From assembly GCA_001600415.1 (NCBI GenBank), contig BCJX01000002.1:1508726-1572725 (forward strand): a stretch of 64,000 nucleotides of DNA, in the 5' to 3' direction. The notes beneath the pieces were generated by a model that was given only the letters and a program-made list of their open reading frames with translations, did not search any database and was not told the DNA's origin. Numbering within the stretch: the first letter of the stretch is position 1; each line of letters starts with the position of its first letter. This DNA comes from Pascua guehoae (lineage: Eukaryota > Basidiomycota > Tremellomycetes > Trichosporonales > Trichosporonaceae). Below are positions 10,421-21,620 of this stretch, piece by piece. Both the position numbers and the translations under genes were made by a program.

Positions 10421-13400
10421 ATGGGCGCGATCCCAGCCCCCGAGCCCAACGTGTCCGCCACGGCGGGTGTGCCGTCGACCCCTGCCGCTGCCACTGCGGC
10501 GTACCGCGCGTCAGAGGCGCTCGGCAAGCACATGGCCGTGGATGCCCCGACGTCACCGGCGTCGGCCGTCATTGCCCCCTCTGCCAGCCACGGGAGCCTC
10601 GCTGCGTCCCCAGACATCCACGGAACCTACCCCGATAGGCAGTATACGCCCGGCATGACGCGCGCCGACCTCGCGGCCAAGCGTGAGGCCGAGCAGCAGC
10701 GTCAGACCCTCCTCTTCCAGCAACGAGGTCTAGGGAGTACGTACAGGCGAGGCGGGGTGGGAGGGGAGGAGGTAGTTGTGGGTGACATGGATTCTACGCC
10801 GTGCCAGTGCTCTTCACCGGTGCTGCGAGACGGATGGCAAGCAAGCACGCACCGTGCGCGCGCCGTTGATCCATTCGCCGATCCCGCTGATCAGCGCACG
10901 GGACACCATGCACGGTCGACATGCGCTGTGCGCAGCTGATCGCCGCTGTCCAACTTTGTCGGCCAGACCATCCACTGACGCCCAGAATCTGCCGAGCCCG
11001 AGATCCGTACGTCGTTCTCAGACGACATTGGCCGCGCATTCGACACCATTTCGTCTGCACGCTCGCCGTCACCCGAGGCCCAGTCGCCCACCAACGCTAG
11101 CGCCAATTCAAATGCAAACGCAAGCACCAATGCGTCCAAGACACAGGCCCCGACGACGCCGACGCCCGCGGGGCGCGTGACGACCGCGACCGCGACGTCG
11201 CGACTGGGCGACGCGAACAACACAAACACGGCGACGCCGAACAATGCGTCGTCGCGCGACAGACTGTCGGCCACGCCACAAACCCAGCCGCGGTCGTTGC
11301 CGCAGCGCGCGCCGTCGTCGCCCCTCCCGCCCGACAATGTCACGGCCGTCACACTCGACGGGGACACGACCGTCTTCTTCATCGACGACGGGCTCAAGCT
11401 CCCAGACTCGACGCCCGCCACGCCCGTGCTGGTACGCAGGGAGGGCGCCGAGCCCGACGTCTACGAAGAGGACCAGCACAACCACACCGACCAGCAGGAC
11501 TACCACGGCGAAACAGACCAACCTAGCCAGCAAGACCAGCAGGCGCGTACCGTGGGCCAGGAAGAGTCTGCGCCGCCAAGGGGTCTTGGCATTATGTCGG
11601 GTGAAGTGCCGGTCAATGTGACGACCAACCGGAATGCTTTCGCTCTTCGCACAGGAGGTTCCGGTGCTGGTGCAGCGGGTCTCGGTGCGGCAGCCGTTGG
11701 CGCCGCTGGTGCTGGTGCAGCCCTGGCCAGTGGTGGCGGCGAGCACAGCCGGCCGTCCTCTGCGGGGGTCTCTGCGCCATCCGACCCGTCGCGCGGCACG
11801 AGCACGGACACGGCGCCGACGGCGACCGCGTCGGCGTCTGCACCTGGCACAACAGCCTTCCCGGCGCGGGACGTGGACGCGGACGCGGAGCCCGAGGAGC
11901 GGCAGGGACACGTCGGCCGCGCCTCTCTGGGCGCGGTCGGGGGCACGTCGGCGTTTGCGGCCATGCAGCTTGCGAGCGCGACGCAGCGGGGCGACGCGCG
12001 CGCCATGTCGACGGCGTCCATCACGGCCATCCACGGCGGGATGGAGGGCTCGTCGCCAAAGCACCTCGACAGCCTTGCCTCGCCCATGACGCCAGACTCG
12101 CCGTCGCGTCCCAGTCCCCTCGGCCGCCTCTCGCTCGCATCCGGCCGCCTCAAGTCGCCCCTCTCACCCCCGCTCGAGGCCCCAGGGACACCGTGGGCGC
12201 CGTCGGGCACGCCAGGCACCGCCTCTGCGGGACCCGGTACACCCCTCCTCGCCGCACCGGGCACGCCGCTCGTCGCTGCCAGCAACGCAGAGATGGAGGC
12301 CATCAGTATCGACACCGCACGCGCCGGCGAACCAGACACCGAGACCGCGAGCATCACGGCGATCCGTGCCGGACGCGAGGGGACGTGGCCCGTGTCGCCT
12401 GGCGTGGGGAAGAGCCCCCTCTCGCCCGTCGCCGCCTCGTCCGACTCGGCAACCGACTCGATGCAGGATGTCTCCAATGCAGGTACACCGGGTGCCAACG
12501 GTACGCGCTCGGGCACGCCCGCTGCAGCCGCCGCCGCCGCAGTCGCTGGTGGTGCCGCCGCCACTGGCCTTGCCGCAACACGCGACGACGCAACCACCTC
12601 TCCGACCGCAGACACGGACGCAGTGCCGCCCACCGCCGCCGAGACTGCCTCGACGGTCCTCCCCACGGCCCAGGCACCTGGCGAGGACCACGAGTCTGTG
12701 GGCCACCCCGCGACACGCGGCCAGGCGGCCACCGCCCGCGACCCGGCTCCCTACCCCCCAGCCCAGCGCGATGGACCAGCAGAGCACGAGCTCCCGCATG
12801 CGGCGCACGGAGAAACGGCCAAGCACGCCCTGCATGCTGATGAACACAAGGTTGCGCATGCGCTCCACCCCCACGGCGAGCACGAGCACGGGCACGAGCA
12901 TGGGCACGAGCGTGATGGGGCTGGTGCTGGTGTGGCTGCGGGCGCGGCGGGTGTCGCTGCAGGACACGCCGTCGGGCACGACGCAGAGGCCGCCGGCAAT
13001 GGCCCGGCCGACGTCAACGCCGAGCCGCGGGAGGCCGTGTTGGAGTCTGGTGATACCGCCGCCCCGACTGCTCCGACTGCCGCCAAGACCGACGCTCCTG
13101 CCCACACCCACACTCCGACCGCGCCCGACGCGCCGCCTTCCTACGACGCTCCTCATACCACCGACCTGCACTCGCCCACGTCCGATGCCTCGGGATACCA
13201 CACCCCCCCGAGCACGGCTGACAGCACGGCCCTGACCGGCGCCGGCGCGGGGTTCACACCTGCAGCTCCCGCCGTGGCAGCGTCTGCGCCCAAGGCAGAA
13301 ACTGCAGACACCACGACCAGCACCGCCAAGGAGGCAGAGGCAGCCGCGAAACCCAAACCCGCCACCGTCGGGGACGCGGCGAGCGCGTCGTACGCGTCCA

Positions 13401-13624
13401 AGTTTGCCCGCCGTGCCCCGTCTGCCGGTACTGCCGCCGGTACCGGGAACGCGGCCACGTTGGGAGCCGCGTCGACGAGCGCGACCGGGACCGGGGCTGC
13501 CGCTTCGGAGAGGCCAGCAAACGCGGGGCACCAGCGCAACACGTCGACGTCGTCGTCGAGTCGGCGCAAGGGCGGGCTGCTGAGCCGGCTCAAGGGCCTG
13601 GGCGGCAAGATTTCGCACGAGTAG
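10421..13624 (+). CDS. Large Ala/Thr/Ser/Pro-rich low-complexity protein
   Basis: Two exons, 10421-10727 and 10986-13624, joined with a GAG|GTCTAG donor and a CCCAG acceptor; the phase fits and gives 981 residues. I do not recognise the family. Ordered-looking parts are few: residues just after the exon junction (SAEPEIRTSFSDDIGRAFDT), a segment TVFFIDDGLKLPDSTPATP about residues 225-245, two related repeats (ASITAIHGGMEG and ASITAIRAGREG), a His-rich run HEHGHEHGHERDG, and a basic, probably amphipathic C-terminus KGGLLSRLKGLGGKISHE. No signal peptide or membrane segment is obvious. Most of the protein should be disordered. The donor GTCTAG is unusual, so the junction could differ slightly. 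The long open frame and the strong third-position bias support a real gene; function is unknown. Confidence 0.75.
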
Positions 13625-14458
13625 GGTTGTGTAGGGGGGTGGGGGTGGGAAGGGAGAGGAGGGAGGGAGGGGGGAGGGAGAGGGGGTAGGGAGAAGGGGG
13701 GAGGGGTGGGGGGACACAAAGGTGAATAAAGAGTAAAGAGAGACAAGCGAGGGAAGCCAAAGATGTACAAGACGAGCTCGGGGCGAGTTACGTGGATGTG
13801 GCACAGAAGCGACGAGGCCATACCCGGAAAGAATATACAGGCTGGATGCGACGGCCGTGACGTGAGTAGGCGAGGTTGTGACCTGAGTGGGTGTCGGTTG
13901 TGAAATGCGAGTACTGTCGATGTGCAGGATGTGTGCTGCAAGCCACGATACCGAATGGCTGATGTTGGGAGATGAATGATGTCCATGATGCGGCAGGCGC
14001 GTCATGGTTGTGCCGCACGTCCAGCCCGGCTTTGGCTCTGGTCCGACTCTGTCCGCCGCACATCACCTACAACCATCCAGCGATGGGCATGTACATGTAC
14101 GACAGGGAGCGTGACCCAACGGTTTCCTTAAGAGCCGGCTCCCCTATGTCGCCATATACAAGACTTGCCCAGAGTCCAGCTGGTGCAGTGTGGAAGGGCA
14201 AGTGCGCGAGGCTACCGACTCCCACTTGGCCGACCCCGGGCCCAACCCCCTCTAAACTGATCCTACCTGTTGGTCAGTAGTCTGGCTCAGCCGTGGGCGA
14301 GAGCGGGGGACGGTAGCCACGCATCGAGGTAACTCTGCAACCATCCTCTGGACCGTTCTGACAGGTTCAGACTGGGTACGGTTCGCGTACAGCGCTCTCC
14401 AGCCCGGCGCCCCGCTCTGCTGTTGGTTCTGACCTGTGGACGCTGGGTGCTTGGCCCT

Positions 14459-14512
14459 TGGTACGTGTCCAGAATGTGAGACTGCCACATTGATATTGAG
14501 CTTGGGTGCACG
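14459..14512 (+). repeat. Dispersed repeat, short partial copy
   Basis: This contains CGTGTCCAGA, TGAGACTGCCACATTG and ATTGAGCTTGG in the same order as copy A at 8438, about 160 bases upstream of copy B. Similarity fades outside these 54 bases. Confidence 0.5.
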
Positions 14513-14667
14513 CGCGGGGAAAAGGGCACAAGGAGTAGGCAATATGAGTGTGGCCACGCCGTGGCATCGTGGTCACTTGGCGTGCCATGGTTTGGTCAGA
14601 GTGCCTGCATCTTCGCCTGAGAGATGAACATGGTAGTCTCATGACTCTGGGCGCCTGTAGTCTGCCG

Positions 14668-14905
14668 GTGCGGCGGGAAAGTATTGAGACTGCCACCTTG
14701 AGCTGGGTCCGATGTTGAGCATGGACACTCTCTCCATCAATCCGATGGTACTAGTAAGAAGCCTGAATTGTACCATTTCGTAATGTCCACCATGCACATC
14801 AACGACTGGCTTCCAGACGCTACGAGATGGCACTTGCTGTACGAGACTACGAGGCCATGCATGCGTGCGACCGAGCTCAACGCACCAGTCCAATACTTTC
14901 CGGTC
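14668..14905 (+). repeat. Dispersed repeat, copy B
   Basis: Same order of blocks as copy A (8438-8770), but about 36 bases shorter in the middle. The copies are far diverged, so the insertions are old. It lies just downstream of the 3' end of the aldo/keto reductase gene. Confidence 0.65.
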
Positions 14906-14982
14906 GCACCTGTCCCACGTCGGCGTCACGAGCCTCACCGCCGCCCCGCCTCGCCACTTGCAAACCCCAATACGGTACATGC

Positions 14983-17835
14983 CTAGACCATGGCCTCTGG
15001 TGCCGGACTCTGCCAGCTGACATCCAACACGCCCCTCTCGCTAAACAACTGCACGACCCTGCGCTCCGCCTCGTCCCTCGCCCCATCTTCCTGTCCGCCA
15101 TTGACCTGGTGGTAGCTCTGGAGGGTCTGATGCAGCTGGTGCAAGTCGGTACACCCCACGACGACGGGGACGACTGCGCCATTCGGCTGCAAGAGGGTCC
15201 GGTACCCGAACGCGATGGATACGGCCTCGATCGAGGAGCCCGCGTCGTGGGCGAGGGCGACGGCGTCGCGCGTGGCGCCGTACAGCTTGTCGAGGCGTTT
15301 GGCGGGATGCCAGTCCGGTCCCCCCGCGCGGGTGAGGATGCCCATACTGAGCGGCGCGGCGTTGACGACCTGCCCCACGCGGGCGTCCTCTGTGAGGCGG
15401 CGGGTGAACGCGGACATGGTCGCGCACAGGACGGTCTGGTGCGCGTAACTCTGCACCACGTCCACTGGCACCCCCGTCGCCTCCAGCACTAGCAGCGAGA
15501 GCCGCAGGAGGACAGGTAAGGGGTAGCCTGCGAGGCCGACGCGCCGGATCTTGCCCTCGGCCTGCAGCGCGCGCAGTTCCGCCAGCGACGCGAGGATAGC
15601 GTCGTCGCCCGCGCCCAGCGAGACGTACGGCGGCGCCAGGTGGTACGTCGCTGCGCCCTCTGGTGTCAGCGCGTCCAGGTGCGCGCCGGCCGGGCAGGGG
15701 AAGGGCGCAGACGCGACGAATTCGACGTCGTGCAGGTCTGCGTGTTAGCTGGTTCTCCCGATCAGGGCGTGATAAGGCGCCGTGTGTCGTCTGTCTTGTC
15801 TGGCATCGACTGGGTGGCCTCGACTGGGTGAAGCCGTCCTGAACGACCTCTCCGTCCCAGCGCCCCCGTGGTCCTGGCCTTTGCATCCCGCTGCCTGTCT
15901 CTGCTGCCTGTCTCTGCGCTGCATGTCTCTGCACTGCCTGTCTCTGCACTGCCTGTCTCTGCACTGCCTTGGCCTTTTGATACTCGGACCCCCGCGACAG
16001 TGCCTCTACCATCCCTTCTTATTACCTTCCGCCGTTTCCAGGCCACCCCCCTGACACCACACCCTCGACCCGATACCCNNNNNNNNNNNNNNNNNNNNNN
16101 NNNNNNNNNNNNNNNNNNNNNNNNNNNNNNNNNNNNNNNNNNNNNNNNNNNNNNNNNNNNNNNNNNNNNNNNNNNNNNNNNNNNNNNNNNNNNNNNNNNN
16201 NNNNNNNNNNNNNNNNNNNNNNNNNNNNNNNNNNNNNNNNNNNNNNNNNNNNNNNNNNNNNNNNNNNNNNNNNNNNNNNNNNNNNNNNNNNNNNNNNNNN
16301 NNNNNNNNNNNNNNNNNNNNNNNNNNNNNNNNNNNNNNNNNNNNNNNNNNNNNNNNNNNNNNNNNNNNNNNNNNNNNNNNNNNNNNNNNNNNNNNNNNNN
16401 NNNNNNNNNNNNNNNNNNNNNNNNNNNNNNNNNNNNNNNNNNNNNNNNNNNNNNNNNNNNNNNNNNNNNNNNNNNNNNNNNNNNNNNNNNNNNNNNNNNN
16501 NNNNNNNNNNNNNNNNNNNNNNNNNNNNNNNNNNNNNNNNNNNNNNNNNNNNNNNNNNNNNNNNNNNNNNNNNNNNNNNNNNNNNNNNNNNNNNNNNNNN
16601 NNNNNNNNNNNNNNNNNNNNNNNNNNNNNNNNNNNNNNNNNNNNNNNNNNNNNNNNNNNNNNNNNNNNNNNNNNNNNNNNNNNNNNNNNNNNNNNNNNNN
16701 NNNNNNNNNNNNNNNNNNNNNNNNNNNNNNNNNNNNNNNNNNNNNNNNNNNNNNNNNNNNNNNNNNNNNNNNNNNNNNNNNNNNNNNNNNNNNNNNNNNN
16801 NNNNNNNNNNNNNNNNNNNNNNNNNNNNNNNNNNNNNNNNNNNNNNNNNNNNNNNNNNNNNNNNNNNNNNNNNNNNNNNNNNNNNNNNNNNNNNNNNNNN
16901 NNNNNNNNNNNNNNNNNNNNNNNNNNNNNNNNNNNNNNNNNNNNNNNNNNNNNNNNNNNNNNNNNNNNNNNNNNNNNNNNNNNNNNNNNNNNNNGCCGCC
17001 GCTCCCACCCAGGCAGCGCCGTCCCCACCCTGGCGCCGCCGTCCCCACCCAGGAGCGCCGTCCCCACCCAGGAGCCGCCGTTCCCACTCAGGCAGTGCAG
17101 TCCCCACCCAGGCAGCGCCGTTCCCACCAGGCGCCGCCGTTCCCACCCTGGCAGTGCCGTTCCCACCCTGGCAGCGCCGTTCCCAACCAGGCAGCGCCGT
17201 CCCCACCCTGGCGCCGCCGTTCCCACTCAGGCACCGCCGTCCCCACCTATGAGCCGCCGTCCCCACCCAGACTGCGCCGCTCCCACCCAGGAGCCACCCA
17301 GGTCGCCGTCCCCACCCAGCCAGCGCCGTCCCGACCCACCGCAAGCCGCGCGGCCGACTCTCAGTGCCAGCTCATCCTCATCCCCTTCCCCATCCCCGTC
17401 CCACGAGTCACACCGCCCACGTCCCCCATTCGACCCCCGGGCCACCACACCCTTGGAGCCCAACACCCTACAACCCTCCCACCCCTCCCCCCCTCTTCTT
17501 CCATCGCCACAACCCCCACACCCCACACACCAACCCCCTGCATACGCACACGTATCAAACGCATTAACCCCCGCCCGCAGCGCGGCGCGCACGAGGCGCA
17601 CAGGCATGGTCGAGGTGACATTGTCGCGGTCCGCATAGATGCCGTACCCGAACGGCGCGCAGCCTAGGACAATGCGAGGGAGGACCACGTCGGGCATGGC
17701 CGGGTTGGGTTCCGGGGCGGGCAGTACTTCGTCCTGCGGGATCACGTCGTCGGCGTCGCTGGGCACCGACGCGAGGTCGAAGGGTGGGAGGTGCTCTTCG
17801 GGCTGGTCGGGGTGCGTCGGGGGGAGCGAGGACAT
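14983..17835 (-). CDS. ARA2: Aldo/keto reductase, D-arabinose/L-galactose dehydrogenase type, with assembly gap
   Basis: The first exon 17552-17835 gives MSSLPPTHPDQPEEH..., then LPRIVLGCAPFGYGIYADR and LRAGVNAFDT, the start of an AKR barrel. The last exon 14983-15737 gives LHDVEFVASAPFPCPAG, then LQAEGKIRRVGLAGYPL, VVQSYAHQT, VNAAPLSMGILT and the C-terminus. The central part (about 80 residues, including the catalytic Tyr) is missing and must lie in the Ns at 16079-16994, because the flanking visible sequence is repeat-like. Family members oxidise D-arabinose, L-galactose or L-fucose with NAD(P); in yeast Ara2 feeds erythroascorbate synthesis. The substrate here is inference. The visible parts are in frame without stops, so I treat the gene as intact but unsequenced in the middle. 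Confidence 0.8.
15896..15968. repeat. 15-bp tandem repeat in AKR intron
   Basis: Four copies of the unit TGTCTCTGCACTGCC (15909-15968) plus a shorter first copy. It lies between the last AKR exon and the gap. Confidence 0.85.
16079..16994. other. Assembly gap (Ns)
   Basis: A run of 916 N. Frames that appear open across it are artefacts. It should contain the central exon or exons of the aldo/keto reductase and part of the adjacent minisatellite; repeat collapse is the probable reason for the gap. Confidence 0.98.
16995..17338. repeat. GC-rich minisatellite, about 19-20 bp unit
   Basis: About 16 imperfect copies of a unit like CCGTCCCCACCCAGGCAGCG, running into the Ns, so its true length is unknown. 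By exon logic it belongs to an intron of the aldo/keto reductase gene (minus strand). Confidence 0.9.
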
Positions 17836-18956
17836 GGTGTGTGTCGGGGGGTGAACTAGGAAGTGGGGAGTGAGTGGCTGTGAGTAGATGTAGTGTTGGA
17901 TCACGCTGGACGCCAGGTTGCAGGCAAACAAAGTCGGTGAGAACGGCGCATGAGCTCGCTGTGGTGGGGCGTTATCGTGTGCGTCATTTGAGTCCCGGCC
18001 GTAATTGACGGGTGAGCTGTCACCAAGGCCGCTCGGCCCGGCGGCCAACGGCCCGGCTGCCTGTGTAGGTCCTGTTAGAAGTCGCTTTGCACTGACTGCT
18101 GCGGCTTGGGTGCGATATTTATGCACGTACAAGCTTGATTTCTTCACTTTGATGTTATTATTATCGCAAGCATGCTGCTGGCCGCTAGTCCGCTGATGCA
18201 CTCCAGCCCTTTGCGCCTTTGCGTTGCTCAGCCACCAGGGACAGTGCCCCATATCCCGGTGACTACCGTGCCGACTGGCGTGCCTACATGCGACCCCGCA
18301 CTTCCCCGCATGTCTAAAGTGGAGCCAGTGCGACCACTGCGACCAGAGCAACCATGTTGATATCGCACAGACCCCTCTACCCTCCAACCTGCTTCGCATT
18401 GTATCAATCATGGTTCGCACTGACTGCCAAGTCTGACACTCGTGGCCACCTAGCGCACGCGGGGCACTATGTCTCTCCACGATTCCTCTTGCTCGCCCCT
18501 CACCCCCGCTACTGTTCTCACTCTCATCGCTCCAACTAGCCTAGCTCGCTTTGCACGTAGTGGTACCACTAGTCCGAGATCCCCACCCCAAACCCCATTC
18601 AGTGACCACAGCGTGAAACCATGGCGGCCCAGCAAGACTACTATGCCTATCCGTACCACCCACTCGTGTTCCATGGCTCAGGTACTGGGGGGCCAGCGCG
18701 TCCCACTGCTGCTCACCAGTCCAGCCCACCCAGACTACCCAAATCGGCCAACTCGTCCAACCCGCATAGACCAGCCCAGTCGCCCAAGTCCAAGCCGCCC
18801 CAGCACACCGGATCGGCCCCGGCATCTCACGCAACCGGCGATGGCGCTATCTCGAGTGTCTCCTCGTCAACCCCGTCCTCGTCGACGAGTACTTACGCGT
18901 CGATTTCTGGGGCACCCACCCATCCTTTCTTTCTCACCTCAAAGCACCTCCCGACC
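17836..18956. promoter_or_regulatory. Divergent intergenic region between AKR and hydrolase genes
   Basis: About 1.1 kb separates the AKR ATG (17835) and the hydrolase ATG (18957), so both promoters should lie here. The distal 336 bases (from 18621) are open in frame with the hydrolase and could be coding or 5' leader. No specific binding site was recognised. Confidence 0.5.
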
Positions 18957-20792
18957 ATGGCACCGACAGAGTACGGCACCGACGAGATTGTCGAGGTCGC
19001 GAGCAACGGCAACGGCAAGGCCAAGGGCAAGGGCGGCAAAGCCAACGGCAAGGCCAACGGTAAATCCAACGGCAAGGCCAACGGCAACGGTGCGGCCCCC
19101 TCTGGCCGCCGCGCCGCCATCGCCGCGGGGCTCGGCACGCCGACCAACTGGGCCGCGCTGCGGCGCACGTCGCCCGACCACCGCGCGCCCAACACGCCCG
19201 GGACAATCAGCTATGCCATCCTGCAGCTCTTCTTTGGCGTGCGCCTCGCCCTCACCATCCCCCTCCTCGTCCCCTGGGCGACGATAAAGTACCTCTTTGT
19301 CCGCCCCCAGATCCCCCTCCACTCGTGCCTCCTCTCGCGCATCGTAAAGGCCTTTGTCCAGCGGTACGCATGGTACCTCCCCGCACCCGACTCGGCAGAG
19401 TGGAGCGTGCCCCTCATGCACCGCAACGGGTGCGTCCTCGCAAAGGGTGTCGCCGCACAGCCCGTCACCGTCCCGCCCACCCAGGCGCCCCGGATCGGAT
19501 TCGCAGAGAACAAGAGCGTCGAGGCTATCGCCCGCCCCGCGTTCATGCTCTCCCCCGCCGGTGCAGTGGCAAAGGGCACCCAGCCTGCCGAAAAGGGCGA
19601 GAAGATTATTCTCTACCTCCACGGAGGGTGAGTAGGGCGTGTACGCTGGAAAGGCGATAGGGTGGATATAGATAGCTCACACTAATTCTCAGAGCGTACG
19701 CATTCGGCCACCCCCTCGAGTTCCCCTTTTCCTGGAAGATGGCAAAGGCGTTTAACCTGCGTGTCTTTGGTGAGTGCTCGGGGCCGTGGTTGTTCAGAGG
19801 CCAAAAAAAAAACCTCCATCTCTCGCGGGGTATTGGGCCCCAAGTAGAGACTGGAGCTGTGTAAGACGTTGGTGGTTACGATTGATGACCACACTCGAAG
19901 CAGAACCTGGCCAGCGCTTGTTCAATATCTGCACTTGGGACGCAGGTACACTCTTGTCCGACTGTGCCCTCTTCCACTATGCCTTGTCCACCTCCCAAAC
20001 CCCACTCGCCTCCACTGTACTCTCACGAGCTGCATCCAAACTAACCCCAGGCGCCAACTACCGCAAGGCCCTGAACGCCTCGTCGGCCGCGCCCGCCTAC
20101 CTGCTCGACGCGGTCGGCGCGTGGGAGTACCTCGTGCACACGCTCCACTTTGCGCCCGCGGACATTATCCTCGTGGGCGACAGCGCAGGCGGCAACCTGT
20201 GCCTAACGCTTGCGCGCTACCTCGCCGAGCTCGAGGCTGCGTCTGCTGCGCCCCCCGCTGGTGCGTTGGGTATGCCGCGGCACATTGTGCTCTCGTCGCC
20301 GTGGTGCGACCTGACCGCGTCGACCGACTCGATCAAGCGCAACTATGACTCGGACTATCTCAGCCTCCTCGGCTACCTCCCCGCGGCGTCAGCCGTGCGC
20401 TACCTCGACCCCAGCGCAAAGGAGACGCCCTGGGTCTCGCCCTTCTTTGCTAGCCCGGACCAGTGGGGGTTCCTCCCGGCCGCGGACACAAAGGTGTTCG
20501 TCCAGGCGGGCACGGACGAGCTCATCATTGATGAGATTCGCCACACGGTCAAGAATATGCGCAAGGGCGGCGTCGATGTTACTTCTATCGAGGTAAGTTG
20601 AGAGCAAGTTGAGAGCAAGAGCCAAGTGGGGGATGTTTAAATTCCTGCTTCAGTTTGGTTTTGTTCAAAGCTGACACTGCGCAGGAGCAGGGCGGCCTCC
20701 ACGAGGGCGCCGTCATTGGCTTCCCGGGCACAAACGACTGGGAGTCGTTCCGTGTCAACGTTGCAAAGTTTGTCGGCATCACGGCCAACTAG
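18957..20792 (+). CDS. Membrane-anchored alpha/beta hydrolase, hormone-sensitive-lipase type
   Basis: Exons 18957-19627, 19693-19769, 20051-20592 and 20685-20792; phases agree and give 465 residues. Motifs: oxyanion HGG in LYLHGGAYAFGHP, nucleophile in GDSAGGN, acid in AGTDELIIDE, and a His in GGLHEGAVIGFPG. These define the HSL/acetyl-ester hydrolase family. A hydrophobic stretch about residues 84-115 (ISYAILQLFFGVRLALTIP) should anchor it in a membrane, as in the yeast sterol deacetylase Say1. The N-terminus has a Gly/Lys/Asn-rich low-complexity run. An in-frame ATG at 18621 would add 112 residues of low-complexity sequence; I chose 18957 because the extra part looks like leader. The substrate (acetylated sterol or other ester) is inference. 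Confidence 0.85.
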
Positions 20793-21196
20793 GAACAGCG
20801 TCGACACAAGGGCCAGCGTACATCCCGGCTTTGAAGCCTTCGTCGTCGCTTTCCGCCAACGGTATCCCGCAGAGCTGGCTCCCTTCCTCCGGGCCCGCCT
20901 CGCCCACTCGTTGGGATAGAGACGCGGCCTCCGTATGACTGTATCTATTTCGTACTGTTTCCTACTGTTTTGCATCCCATGTTGCGTGCTTTGCAGATCG
21001 ATTCCGTGCCCGCAAACCCAGAGGTCAGGAGCAGTGGCGCCGCCACACCGCTTCCTCCCCACCGCTTCCCCCGGCTCGCCTCGCCCCATCGTCTCCTGCC
21101 CAGAGGCGAAATATGCCTAGTGTCCCACCTGCTACTCGCGCACTAAACGCAGCATGGCCACTCTCCTCCATGCCAGTCTCGGTATCCAAAAAGCAA

Positions 21197-21278
21197 AGGT
21201 CCGACTGGGAATCGAACCCAGATTACAAGAACGATCAAGGATCAGAATCTTGTGTACTAACCGTTATACGATCAAACC
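21197..21278 (-). tRNA. tRNA-Gln (anticodon CTG) with intron
   Basis: Read on the minus strand, the acceptor stem GGTTTGA pairs with TCGGACC, the D arm is GTATAACGGTTAGTAC, the anticodon stem CAAGA/TCTTG encloses the loop TTCTGA-T, and the T arm is CTGGG-TTCGATT-CCCAG. The anticodon CTG is followed by A37 and a 10-base intron before position 38. The mature form is 72 bases. A near-identical gene lies at 40447-40529. Confidence 0.92.
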
Positions 21279-21620
21279 CCGATGCTATGCATCTACGCCG
21301 TCGTGTGAGGGGCCGGCGCCATCTCCGATGGCCAGCGGGGCATGGTGTGACCGCTATCGAGTGTTGTCAGTGTGGAGGAGGGCCAACAGACGACCGTGCC
21401 ACATGTTGACATGCTCGGATGGACGGGTTGACTTGTTTGGCTGTATTCGTTTGTGTGGATTGCCAGCGGAATGTGCCACACTCTGATCCTGAGGGTTTCG
21501 CGTGTCTTGAGAGCCAAGTGGGAGTCATGATCTACACATACATGACTGTACATTGTTCTTCGGTGGCTCCGTGATGCCTTGCCTTCCATCGTCATAGGGG
21601 TCATCTTCAAGCTCCAACCT
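21279..21620. other. Intergenic, tRNA-Gln to ATG14
   Basis: About 340 bases holding the 5' flank of the minus-strand tRNA and the ATG14 3' end. No further feature was seen. The 404 bases between the hydrolase stop (20792) and this tRNA are likewise empty. Confidence 0.5.

Larger units (their letters stand above)
13625..14982. other. Convergent intergenic region
   Basis: A G-rich purine tract (13630-13730) follows the stop of the 981-residue protein gene. The rest has no supported gene. It holds the partial and full copies of the dispersed repeat (14459-14512 and 14668-14905), ending about 80 bases from the stop codon of the aldo/keto reductase. Confidence 0.55.

Noticed and set aside
12164..14005. 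613-codon minus-strand frame opposite the low-complexity gene
   Set aside because: Arg/Gly-rich composition typical of antisense GC-rich coding, with no splice or start support.
15762..17667. Long frames crossing the N gap
   Set aside because: Ns translate as X without stops; these frames are artefacts, and the flanks are minisatellite.
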